Origin: Neoceratodus forsteri
Lineage: Eukaryota > Chordata > Ceratodontiformes > Ceratodontidae
Length of the DNA: 64,000 nucleotides
Assembly: GCA_016271365.2 (NCBI GenBank)
Contig: CM057456.1
Coordinates: forward strand, 167,851,501 to 167,915,500
Direction of reading: 5' to 3'
This document shows, one piece after another, positions 53,900 through 64,000 of this stretch (positions are counted from its first letter, which is position 1; every line of letters begins with the position of its first letter). The position numbers and the translations under genes are program-made. Under the pieces are notes generated by a model, which saw only the letters and a list, made by a program, of their open reading frames with translations, made no database searches and was not told where the DNA came from.

Positions 53900-54770
53900 T
53901 TTTCTGTGTGTAAACGAATTGAGACAACCAGCATTATACCTTCTCCCTAAATTGCATAAGAATAAAATTCTTGTACCTGGTTGACCAATTATGGCTTCTA
54001 CTGGAGCAACTGCACACTGTTCTCTAAATCTGTAGATGAATATATTAAGAAATATGTGCCAAAACTAGCATCCTATGTGAAAGATTCAAATCACATGTGT
54101 CAATTGTTAAAAGCATGTGAAATTATTGAGTCTGATCTTTTGGTTTGTATAGATGTGGAGAGCCTCTATACAAATATTCCCCATGAAAGGGGTCTGGAAC
54201 CAATTCAAAAGCACTGGAAATTAGATCTGAGGAGATGACCCCTCCAAGTAACTTTGTAATAGACTGTGCCAAAACGGTACTTGAGTCAATTTTTTTTTAA
54301 TTTTTGATGGAAAGTACTACACACAAGATAGAGGCACCAGTATGTGCACTACTTTTGTCCCTAATCCACAGAATTTATACATTGTAGAGTGGGAAAAAAA
54401 ATCATCTATGAATCTAACAATCCATTTTACAAAAACACAATCAAATGGAAATGTTACATAGATGACTGTTGTTTAATTTGGAAAGGTTTGAAAATGGCAC
54501 TTAATTTATTTATGGAATATATAAACTCCACAAACAGACAAACAGACATCTTAAATTCACAGTTGAGTGGGATCAGGCTAAGATTTATTTTTTGGGATAT
54601 TTTGATATTTAAGCAAGGAACAAGGTTAGAATGTAAAATGTATAGAAAACGAGCTTCAAAAATCACCATATTGCAAGCAGACAGTTGCAATCCTAAGTCT
54701 CTCATTAATAACATTCCAAAGGAACAGTTTTTAAAGCACAACATACTTGCTCTTTAGACAGCGATTTTAA
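53900..54770 (+). pseudogene. PLE reverse transcriptase
   Basis: PLE RT is related to telomerase. Visible blocks are ALYLLPKLHKNKILVPG (near 53933), VPKLASYVKDSNHM, VCIDVESLYTNIPHERGL (near 54145-54200, the PLE signature with the first catalytic Asp), YIDDCCLIWKG (YIDD intact at 54455-54466) and MYRKRASKITILQADSCNPK. The block IPKEQFL near 54715 ends the recognisable RT. A TGA follows PG at 53980, and frames change near 54000, 54240 and 54390. Confidence 0.88.
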
Positions 54771-55252
54771 AACATGTTACATAGATATAAAACAGAGATT
54801 TTTAGGCTGAAAATATGTATATCAAGTAATAGAAAAAGCATATGTGAGCACAAAGCAAACTAAGAGACAGACACTTATTAACTAAAAGGGGTCAGACAAT
54901 AATAATAATGAATCAAATACAACATTTGTTACTCTGTTCATTCTTCAACCTAACAAAATTGTACAGATTATAAAAAGACATTGGAACATATTGAGGGGCG
55001 ATACAAAATTTGATGCAATCAGTGATACTGCACCAAGAATAATATACAGAAGAAGCAGTAACTTGCAAGAGAAACTAGTTCATGAGGGTCATGTGATGGC
55101 AGCCTAGGAGAAAGCAGCATCTCGTCTAGCTCTGCTACCAACCTGGAAAATAACCCTCGTTTCAATTCAACACAGTTTTATTTGTAGACAACTAGCTACT
55201 TTAGTTTCTCAAGAAGTCTCCTGGTTTGTAAAAATATTAAAAATGGAGGCTT

Positions 55253-56090
55253 TTGTTAAGAAACAAGCGGCCAAACACACGCCGCCTCCTTCACCAGAAA
55301 AGAACAGGCCACGAAGCGCCCTTGGCAGGGAGCTACAAAATCAACAACGGAGTCTCCAGCTCTAACCGAGGAACGTTTTTTGGAGATAATTGCCCCACTA
55401 CAAAATTCGATAGAAGAAATCTCAACAGAAATCTGCAGTTTTAGATCATTGATAGAATCTCTAGCTACCAAAGTCAGAGATAACGAAACCAGAATCAAAT
55501 CAGTAGAAGCAAGGATGGATAAATGTGATTTGGAGCGAGTCTCCATGGCAAAAGAATCAGAAAGATGGAGGACAAATTAGAAGATTTGGAAGGGAGAAGT
55601 AGAAGAAGTAACCTAATCATTTTCAGTATTCTGGAAAAAGAAGAAGGGACATCACCAATTTTGTTCACGCAGAAGCTCTTGGAAAAAATAGCGGGTCCAT
55701 CCCTGAACAGCCCCAGCTATATTGTGGAATGAGTGCATAGGTCCCTTCGCCCCCCCCTCCCCAGCTACAGGTACACAGCCCAGACCCATTATTTGCAAAC
55801 TCTTGAATTATTTGGACAAACAGCATATATTAACAAAAGTTAGAACCTTACAAGAGGTTTCCTGGGAGGGTAAATGAATCAGGGCGACCCATGATCTGCC
55901 ACACTCCGTGAGACTGAGACGCCAAGAACTGCATCCAGTAGTTTCAAAATTAATTGCAGCCGGAATCCAATACCGAGTAAAATATCCAGTGGTGTTACAC
56001 GTTAAAATAAATGATCAGTGGCAGTCCTATGAAACCATTGAAGTTGCGCGACAGAACCTCAGAAAGTCCTTCCCAGAGTTGTTCAAATAA
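55253..56090 (+). pseudogene. L1 ORF1 (Transposase_22-type), broken
   Basis: The order is a Lys/Arg/Pro-rich N-terminus near 55253, then a coiled coil (55380-55580: LQNSIEEISTEICSFRSL and ETRIKSVEARMDKCD). The RRM-like region in another frame starts MEDKLEDLEGRSRRSN (55566) and reaches VHRSLRPP near 55735 after a TGA. The C-terminal domain (55908-56090) reads LRRQELHPVVSKLIAAGIQY and VKYPVVLHVKI. It parallels the ORF1 at 44441-45087. At least three frameshifts and stops are present. Confidence 0.8.
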
Positions 56091-58125
56091 ATATCGCTGA
56101 TGGTGGCAATGTTACAACACAAGTAAAGTAGAATGCATAAGACTTTACTACTTGACAAATACAGAATGTTCATAATTTAATATCTCGCAACTTATCATTG
56201 GTAAGCCCTTGGAGTAATGCCATACATCATGGAGAACCCCCCTTCTAACAAGATAGGAAGCTACTGGAAAACCATACATGTTTCGGTGTGCTCTGCTCAC
56301 AAGTACATCCTAACTTTGTAATGACTAATGTGGACAGTGTTCTAGCGGACTTGAACATGCATCCAGGTGTTAAAAAGGTCTTAATTAATACCTCAGTTCT
56401 GCTTTTGGGATTATTCCCAGAGAATGGTGACCACTGCTCCCTTTTATTTTTCCCCTTGGATGGTGTAATGAAGTGCAGTCCAGTCACTTCTCAGTACCTA
56501 GATGAAGATGCTGAGCTGGCCCGTGCATCTGTTCACACAGGACAGAGAATGGCAATGTCGATGGAAACAATGGACAGTAGAATGCTAGTCTTTGTTTGTA
56601 ATCCTTGCGATACTTACATGGATGCCAAATAAACAGTCCCAGGCTAGATGACACCCCTGAGTTTCACTGGCTTTGTAGTACAAATTTCATAGATGTTGCT
56701 TTGAGAAAGGAGCTTTAAATTTGCAAGTCACACACTAACAGTTGGAAAAGCAAAAGTCAGTTTGCAGCACTCTTGAATAATGGCCAACTAGTTAATCTGA
56801 ACTTTTATATTTTAGACTGATCATAATAAGATGAAAAAATAGATGGTAACTTGGATAATAGATTATCAGTTTTGTCTAGAAACCCAGAGCAGCACGAAGC
56901 ACCCTAGGAATTGGGAAAGCATCTTCTAACCGCACTAAAGTTAAAATGTGATGCCTGGGACCTTGATAACGAAACAGTCATGTCTTGCATTATAATTACA
57001 AGAGACCAAGGGTACACAGTAATGGATGAATTGAGGTCCACAGTAAGTGAAAACCTTAGCTTTCTGGGGATAGTATACTGAATCCTAGATTAACAAGTAC
57101 AACTATGATCGCAGACCAAGCCTTGTCATACTAAACTAGACTATCAAGGAGCACCAACCAGAAAGAGTACTGCTACGTGGGGGGATCTGAATATAATCCA
57201 AGGTTATCGATAATACAGCTCTAGAGTATCGAAGTTTGCAAGTCGGGAATGACTGCATAGAACTGCAACTTAAGACTATGCATTGGAAATATCTCGGTAT
57301 TGCAGTGACGAGCAGAGAGGGCAAATGAAGATTAACTTGTGTCTCGCTAATAGGAAATAATTATAATGATTGAATCTTAACTAGGGAGGCATGGGAAGGC
57401 CATAATTAGAGTTAAGCACAGCAATTATACAGATTTAAAGGGACATTCTTAACTCAGTCAACAGTCGAACATCTGTGTTGGGCAATTTTGAGCATAGGCT
57501 ATTTGATGCTAGATGTTGTAGTGCAGTACCTGTTGGCCTCCACTAGAGGGGGATAAAAGCTGACGAATTGAAGCAATAGTCTTATAATTATTATAGGGTT
57601 AGTGTTAGATACACCTAGTACAAAAAGTGGTGGAACAGCTTGTTTACAAAGGACAATCTGATGCTCCTTCCTCAAGAAGGGATCCCTGCTAGTGGGGCAG
57701 CAAATGGTCCTTGGTTTTTAATAAATAAAGGAGGTTTTTTTTTTTTTTTTCTCTGCTCTTCTTCTTTTCTGTTTTCTTTAATATGGTATGTTTCAAGCAT
57801 ACTATACGAGGGGCAAGAATATAACATATTAATGTACAATAAGTAATGGATCTAGGTTTGGGTAGCAGATAGACTTTCTGCTGGGTTGATATAGATCACA
57901 TGACTATTAGGTATAGTAGAACAGTTGTTAAAACTGGGGGACGTTATTCACTTTTATGGGGTTACTTGTTACATGTGGAGAAAGTTGGGGGATGGGATAG
58001 CATCTACTTAAACAATAGTAAAGGAGTGAGAGCCGCTTTCAGAGGTATGATTACCTTAGTTAAATTAAAATGTAGTAGGGGAATTTTTTTTAGGCTATAT
58101 CTTCACTTACTTAAGATAAATCACA
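56091..58125 (+). other. L1 inter-ORF spacer with an unassigned 114-codon frame
   Basis: The spacer is about 2 kb. Its last part (from about 57500, with a CCACTAGAGGGGGATAAAAG word) matches the spacer of the other L1 near 44130-44175. The first 1.4 kb has no counterpart there. It includes an open frame at 56288-56632 (HPGVKKVLINTSVLLLGLF and LDGVMKCSPVTSQYLDEDAE) without recognised homology. A T15 run lies at 57737-57751. Confidence 0.5.
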
Positions 58126-59040
58126 ATGTCATGTGTTAACAACATAGTAGGTTGGAATGTCAAAGGAGCTCGGGATAGATGCAAAAGGCAAATTATATTA
58201 AAACACCTTTCAACCCTTAATTGCGATGTGGCATGTTTACAAGAAACCCATCTCAAAAGAGAAGACGCTCAATTGTTCAAGAAATACTGGGTTGGTCAGA
58301 CTTTTGGCGCGGGTATTTCAACCAGTAAAGGAGGGGTCATTATTCTATTTCATAAAAGATTAAATTTCAAATTAGAAAAGGAAGTATGGGACACACAAGG
58401 CCGACACATCTTAATAACTGGAATTTTACTGGTGCAGCTGATCACTATAGGTTCAATATATGGTCCCAACATAGATTCTCCACAATTCTTTATGCAGCTA
58501 CTGGACAAATTAAACCCACAATTTACCAGGATTATGTTGCTTGGTGGGGACTGGAATATAACTCCACAGTTGATGGGTGACAGGTCAACTAACAGAAGCC
58601 TGAGAGAGGTGATGGAAGGTTTGAACCTCGTGGATGTTTGGAGACTTAATAATCCAGGGGTTAAGCAATATACTTTCTTCTCAATGCCACACAAAACTTG
58701 CTCTAGAATCGATTATTGGCTAGTAAATAGTAAGGTACTTTCCTTGATTCTTGAAGCACAAATACATACCAGGGTCATATCAGATTATTCTCCAGTGTCA
58801 ATAAAATATGAGTTAAACCTTGGATTTAAGAGGGACTTCAGGTGGAGATTCAACAACCAACTGCTACAAGACTCCCGTACATATGATCACCTCAACAATT
58901 TCATAACTCACTTTCTCAATCAGAACTTGGGCTCAGTTCCTAAGATTGATATTGTTTGGACAACTCTGAAATGTGCCTTAAGGGGGGAATGCATTAGAAT
59001 TACATCCACCCACCAAAACTAAAAAAAGACAAGTTGAGGC
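58126..59040 (+). pseudogene. L1 ORF2 endonuclease domain
   Basis: A 298-codon frame starts at an ATG and carries the full apurinic-type endonuclease: IVGWNVKGARDRCKR, DVACLQETHLKRED, SKGGVIILFHKRL, IGSIYGPNIDSPQFF, LGGDWNITPQLMGDR, DVWRLNNPGVKQYTFFS and SRIDYWLVNS. The catalytic Ser-Asp-His reads Ser-Asp-Tyr at 58780-58788, which should abolish nicking. After 59022 the frame shifts and a linker with several stops leads to RT. Confidence 0.88.
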
Positions 59041-59353
59041 TGGAGGAAATCACTAATGCCATCAAAAAAATGGAGCTTACTATTTCCAAGCAAGCATCAG
59101 ATGTTGATTGGGTTAAGTTACATCAATTACATTCCTAACACTCCTCCATTATGTTGCAGAAGGCTGAACTAGCCCTTCGAAGAACCAAGATTAAGTACCT
59201 TGAGTCCAGTGATAGGGCTGGGAAACTTTTAGTGCTTAAGATTAAGCAACTTGACTAAAGTAGATACGTAAGTGCCTTACAAAGCAAAGTAGGCAACCCT
59301 GTCATTACAGACTCAATAAAATTGCAGCAGCGTTTAGAGAATATTTTAGCAAA

Positions 59354-60732
59354 GTGTACTCTATCCAGGTGAAGGATAGGACTCGCATGTATGACATTAA
59401 CAGTTATCTAGACTCAACAGATTTAAAGAGGTTGGATTTTACTGAAGTAACCTTGATGGAAGCACCCATTCAAGTATGGGAAGTGAAACAAGTGATAACT
59501 CAGCTTGCTCCAGACAAATCACCGGGACCAGATGGCCTCACCTCCAATATATACAAAGCCTTCACAGATATAATTTCCCCTATATTGACCAAGGTATATA
59601 ACTATTGGTATTGCGAGGGGTTGTCTGAGGATAGTTTCCTAGAAGCCCTCGTAACACTTATTACAAAGCCAGGTTGAGATCCAATTCTCCCGGGGAACTA
59701 CAGACCAATATCTCTGTTAAATGTGGATGTTAAAATACTGGCAAAAATCCTAGCCTGCCAATTAGGACCATTTATGCCCAAAATGATTAGTGATGTACAG
59801 GTTGGTTTCATGAGCGATAGAGCATCAAGTGATCATATACGTAAACTGCATTATTTAATAGGACGGGCACTAGAAGTACCGACCCCACTGGCCTTACTAG
59901 CATTGGACGCAGAAAAGGTGTTTGACAGGGTCTCCTGGGACTTTTTATTTGCTGTTCTATCAAAGGTTGGGCTACCAGACAGTTTTCTAAAGTGGATCAG
60001 ATTATTATGTAAGTCTCCCAAAGCACGAATATGGTGCAATGGAATACTGTTGGACTCCTTCTCAGTTTCATGTGGCACGAGACAGGGTTGCCCACTCTCC
60101 CTACTACTGTTTAATTTATACCTGGAGCCCTTGATTTACAGAATGCACATGGCACAGGGAATTAAGGGTGTACAAATTGGTAACAGGAAGTATCTGGTAT
60201 CAGCATATGTGGATGACCTGTTCCTACATATGGAGGATCCTCAAATAGGTATCCCAATAGTTTTCATGAAATTGAGCAATTCTCAAAAGTCTCTAATTAC
60301 AGACTTAACATTTCCAAAACAAAGCTTTTCCCACTCAATCCTAGATGTCTCCTGAGTGTAGCCAAAGAGTTAGGGTTTAGCTGGGAGCCAAACGTGTTAT
60401 TGTATTTAGGAATCAGGGTCACACGGGATATAACCACAATGATAAATGAAAATCTGAACAGTCAGGTCAAAACAATCAAACAAGATTTAGATAGGTGGAG
60501 TCTATTACCACTATCTCTTTGGGCCAGAATTGAAATAATCAAGATGAATATACTACCGAGGATACTCTACCCCCTAAGTATGTTGGGCCCCTATCTACCA
60601 AAAGCATGGTTCGGTCCGATACAAACGATCCTTAATGAGTTCATATGGAAAGGAAAAGCTGTCAGGCGATTGTATAGGAAACTTACTGCGTTAAAAAAAT
60701 CAGGAGGACTAGCACTTCCTTCCTTTTTTTAA
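59354..60732 (+). pseudogene. L1 ORF2 reverse transcriptase
   Basis: The frame 59354-59677 holds LAPDKSPGPDGLTSNIY and ends at a TGA directly after a KPG block, in place of a usual Arg/Lys. The frame 59723-60355 holds DVQVGFMSDRASSDHIRKL, LALDAEKVFDRVSWDFLF, GTRQGCPLSLLLFNLYLEP and AYVDDLFLHM with catalytic YVDD at 60206-60217. A frameshift near 60250 leads to LLYLGIRVTRD (60394) and the thumb (FIWKGKAVRRLYRKL). A shift in a T7 run at 60723-60730 follows. Confidence 0.88.
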
Positions 60733-60739
60733 ATACTAC

Positions 60740-61882
60740 ATGACATTACATGTCAGCAAATTAGTACATTGGACTTTACCAGTTACTATAGTGAATCCCA
60801 AGCAGTATGTCCCCCAATGGATTAATATAGAGAGGGACCTGGTCTGTAATTCAGCACTTGCACTAAATTCAGTTCCATTCTTGACCTTCAGACTCCTACC
60901 TAAAGCACTTCAAAATACGCCTATAGGGTGGTCAATAAAAGCCCTGCACCAGGTGCAGAAGTTCTTAAGGGTGAACTGGCAAAACTCACCTGACCAACCT
61001 ATTTTACACAATAAACACTTTCAAATACAGGGAACCCCAATCACTGCCAAATTCTTGGAACCCCTAAGTGGGTTAAAATTGAGAGATTTAGCCCCTCAAG
61101 GGAACCTGTTGACGTATGAACAAGCTTGCATTCAAATACCGGAGTTAAAAGGGAAAATTTATAAATATTTGCAGATCAGAGACTCAATAAAAGCCCACCT
61201 GGGAAAAATGGGAAAGTGGGAGGAGAAAGGATATGAGCTATCTTCTCTTTTAAAGATAGCAGAACAAAAACATCCAGTGTCTAAGATATATCATGAATTC
61301 CAGACTAGAGACGAATGGACTTCCATCAAGATTAGTACATATTGGAGACAGAGACTAAAGATTGAAGAGGAAAGAGTATGGGAACAACTATGGGAGAATA
61401 ATAGTAGATATATTAGACAGGATTGATATAAGTTACAGCAATTCAATATTATACATAACTTGTATTACACCCCTGTTAAACTACACAAAATGGGCAAATT
61501 AGAGTCACCCAGATGTAGCAGATATGGGACCAGAGAGGGTGACTTATACCATGTATTATGGACCTGCACCAAAGTTTTCCCTTTCTGGAGCTCTATCTGT
61601 ACCTCTGTACAATCAGTATTTGGACTAGAGCCCTTTTTCATATCCAAAATATGCCTACTAAATGTTTTCCCCAGTGACATGGGTACACAGAGGAAGGCAT
61701 TTATGGCCATTATATCAGCAACTGCAAAAGCAGTTATTCTCAGACATTGGAAAGAGGCTAAGATACCATCAGTGGTTGAATGGTATAGCGAGAGTCTGAT
61801 GGCACTGCAATTAGAATTACATATAGCAAAAATGAACAATAAGGTACAGTCATATACAGTAATGCTAAATGGGGGCCGCTAG
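60740..61882 (+). pseudogene. L1 ORF2 C-terminal region
   Basis: Two same-frame segments (60740-61426 and 61460-61882) are separated by a TGA at 61424-61426 where the family probably has Trp. The second holds NLYYTPVKLHKMGKLESP, then CSRYGTREGDLYHVLWTC, the Cys/His knuckle with its second Cys changed to Tyr. The end is a TAG after NGGR. Length and order match the C-terminus of the other L1 at 39225-40252. Confidence 0.85.
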
Positions 61883-62240
61883 AGTCGGTCCTGACTGCCT
61901 GGAAACCTTAGTTTTTATGACCTTCTGAATCACTAAGACTGGAGCTTATAGCACTTACCCAGCCCCTACCTTAAGGCAATTGAGTGACTCATCCGAGTTG
62001 GTTAGATGCTGGGAAGGGGGGAGAAAGGGAAAAATCCCTTATGGGAGTGGGTTAATGAGGTTTTGTTGTTTGAAAGTTAAAAGGCCTTGCCGGGATTGCT
62101 AATATTACCTTTATTATATCAAACTATGATTAAATGTAATCTGATGTTATGTATATATTGATCTGTCAAAGCTATGCTTTCTCTGTAAAGTCAATAAAAT
62201 ATATTGAATAAAAAAAATTAATAAAAATAAACTAGTTCAT

Positions 62241-62735
62241 ACATTGTTACCTGCGAAAAGAAAAAATCAGCTATTGGCTACCTAAACTTTCTACTGGAAA
62301 CTAAAACGTGGGCACTGCACACATTGTGGCAATACTAAAAACATAAACACATTTGTGCAACCAAGTATGGGGAAAAGATTTACCATCGATAACTTTATAA
62401 ATTGCAGTACAGAATGTGTTATTTATTCTCTAATGTGTCCTTGCTGCATTTATTACACTGGACAAACAAAACATGCCTTAAAACTAAGAATTGCAGAGCA
62501 CAAAGTAGCAATAAGAAATAATAACGAAAGCTATGCCATAGCAAAACATTTTCAAGAAGCTAGACACTCCTCTGTTGCAGCTCTTCACTTCCTTGGAATA
62601 GAAAAGATAGACTTGGATATTCGAGGTGGGAGTCTGAAAAGCAAACTACTCAAAGGAGAAGCATTCTGGACAGTAACATTACATACTGTAAAACCCCATG
62701 AACTCAATGATTCTGTACAACTGCATAATATTTGA
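62241..62735 (+). pseudogene. PLE GIY-YIG endonuclease domain
   Basis: GIY-YIG nucleases nick DNA during PLE insertion. The frame 62355-62735 shows FINCSTECVIYSLMCPC, then YYTGQTKHALKLRIAEH (the GIY-YIG core, with the conserved Arg), AIAKHFQEARHSSVAALHFL, then a Gly-Ile-Glu and RGG block, then GEAFWTVTLHTVKPHELN (with the catalytic-type Glu). The segment upstream (62241-62354) contains HTHCGNTKN-like sequence, the usual Cys-rich linker. The C-terminal half is shared with the copy at 24290-24180. Confidence 0.88.
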
Positions 62736-63470
62736 AAAGAGGTACAATATGCTTTGCATTACATCTGTTTGTTTGGAATGTGACTAGCTATTTAAAAAAA
62801 TAGATTGTTTTGAAGTAATCAATAATAATGTGTATTTTGCACTTTAAACATAGGGGAGATAACTAAATTGAACAAAAAAAGTGTTTTGCCAGTCCTCTAT
62901 GTAAGACATTAGTAGTTAGTTGTAGAGTGTACTTGTGGTGATCATCTCTAAATGAATGTTTGTAGTCATTTTGATGTGTTTTCCGTCTAGCTGCTATCTA
63001 ATATCTATTTATATGTACTTATGTATAATATGGTTTTGTGTAGATAATTGCGCTATATTTAATGTGTTTAAAAATGTTATTTGAAATGCACTTATACAAT
63101 TCTGCACTGTCACTTTAAATAATTGTATTTTTAAATGCAATCAACATTCCATACCACATGTTCTTATGGTGATGGTAGTTTAGGCATTGAAATGTTAATG
63201 GCCATATGGATGTTGGCATGGGGCATTCTTAGGTCTGCATAATGGTGAATGTTTATCTGTTTATTTGCATTATTGGAACCGCTATAGACCTTTTTGGAAT
63301 ATTTTATATTTGATCCCTTGTCTGCTATGATGCTGCTTTGAAAAATCATGTTTTGGATTGGAAAACCTGAATTAAAATTTGTGCCAACTGAGCTTTGTGG
63401 AGTGCTGGCCTCTTTTCTTGCTGCTGCAGGAATGTGTTGTGGACTTATACTGGAGTTTACTCACATTGAA

Positions 63471-64000
63471 AATACCCTGTTAGCCAATCAAAACTGAGAA
63501 TTTTCAGGTGCCATTGTCTAATGTTTGTCTGTACAACTGCTGTATGTTGTTGTTGCTTGCTTACCTCTCCTCTTGTTCTCCCTCCCCAGGCTACATGTGG
63601 AAATAATATTTCCTGGGCATTTCTGTATGCTTGCCTGGTACAACACATTTTTATAAACAAATAAATAAAACCATACTTCAAGAAGACGTAGTAATAACTG
63701 AATATCAGTTTTAAGGACCAAGAGATGCAAAAGGAACCTGGTTGAAACTTAATTTTGGAAAAGTAATTCAACCTCTTTTCCATTGCAGGTGAAACAGTTG
63801 CATCATTTTTGGTGTGAAACTGCTTGAAATACTTGTAATGAGTGATTTCAGGACCTTCAGTCACCCAGGAAGTGAGGTTATTACAACACTGATGCTAACC
63901 TGCAGTGGATTATTACACTTATAACATTTGTAAAATGATCAAAAGTGTTATAACATTGGTTAATCTTAACCTACTGTAGGTGGTTCAGACTCATGAGTCA
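63471..64000. other. Unassigned non-coding DNA
   Basis: Flank beyond the PLE tail. It contains an AAATAAATAAAA run near 63655. The reverse-strand frames here show no family resemblance. Confidence 0.4.

Larger units (their letters stand above)
55084..62228 (+). mobile_element. L1-clade LINE, about 7.1 kb, apparently full length
   Basis: Exact 12-bp flanks AAACTAGTTCAT (55072-55083 and 62229-62240) mark a target-primed insertion. The order is a 5' leader, ORF1 (55.25-56.09 kb), a 2-kb spacer, ORF2 with endonuclease, RT and C-terminal knuckle (58.13-61.88 kb), a 3' region and an A-rich tail (TGAATAAAAAAAATTAATAA). ORF2 has only about five lesions, making it one of the best preserved elements here. 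Confidence 0.9.
52870..63470 (+). mobile_element. Penelope-like element, split by a full-length L1
   Basis: The PLE encodes RT and a GIY-YIG endonuclease in one polyprotein. The left piece (52870-55083) holds the N-terminal region and RT. The right piece (62241-63470) holds the GIY-YIG domain and the 3' untranslated region, which also occurs at 23435-24290. A 7.1-kb L1 lies between, flanked by an exact 12-bp duplication. Many stops make it inactive. PLEs are known in fish, amphibians, some reptiles and many invertebrates. Confidence 0.88.

Noticed and set aside
1..64000. Possible host exons among the open frames
   Set aside because: I looked for frames with conserved domains other than transposon proteins and for splice-bounded series, and none was convincing. 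The 114-codon frame at 56288-56632 is the only one left open.

Overview
The window looks like intergenic DNA from a non-mammalian, non-avian vertebrate with a large, repeat-rich genome. An amphibian or similar lineage is the best guess. The evidence is the mix of elements: CR1 LINEs with an esterase-type ORF1, L1-clade LINEs, Rex1/L2-like LINEs, a Penelope-like element (PLE), a Gmr1-type Ty3/Gypsy element and an endogenous retrovirus (ERV). I found no convincing host protein-coding gene, rRNA, tRNA or CRISPR array. Almost every long reading frame is a piece of a decayed mobile element.

Layout. 1-3.1 kb holds unassigned DNA, a reverse-strand LINE tail (1.14-1.86 kb) and a three-copy degenerate tandem repeat (2.74-3.11 kb). 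3.11-10.19 kb is a CR1 LINE (copy A) with a second, better preserved CR1 (copy B, 5.75-8.45 kb) nested inside it; a 177-bp duplicate of copy A sits at the 5' junction. Two further CR1 tails lie at 10.5-11.0 and 18.55-18.88 kb. 11.54-18.13 kb is a complete but dead reverse-strand LTR retrotransposon whose order is gag, protease, integrase, reverse transcriptase, RNase H. This is the Gmr1 arrangement, and its capsid resembles the vertebrate SCAN domain. 18.19-18.33 kb is a foldback element. 20.23-22.57 kb is an L2/Rex1-like LINE carrying another foldback element. 23.44-24.29 kb is a reverse-strand PLE tail, and 24.74-27.08 kb is the 3' half of a reverse-strand Rex1/L2-like LINE.

27.85-46.38 kb is one ERV provirus stretched to 18.5 kb. 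It has matching LTRs, a primer site, gag, protease, RT, RNase H, integrase and env, all broken. A CR1-like LINE (about 28.6-30.55 kb) sits in the leader. A reverse-strand 5'-truncated L1 (38.74 to about 45.07 kb) splits env just before its membrane anchor. That L1 itself hosts a tRNA-type SINE with a 16-bp target-site duplication, and the 3' LTR hosts another SINE-like insert. 46.4-50.2 kb is mostly unassigned DNA with microsatellites and one L1-type fragment. 50.22-51.72 kb is the 5' half of a Rex1/L2-like LINE with a 2A-like peptide motif, followed by a tRNA-like SINE and a roughly 70-bp tandem repeat. 52.87-63.47 kb is a PLE (RT plus GIY-YIG endonuclease) split by a 7.1-kb, apparently full-length L1 that is flanked by an exact 12-bp target-site duplication.

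The region records successive transposition: CR1 into CR1, SINE into L1 into ERV, and L1 into PLE. The nesting gives relative ages. No element looks autonomous today, because each autonomous class has stops, frameshifts or lost catalytic residues.
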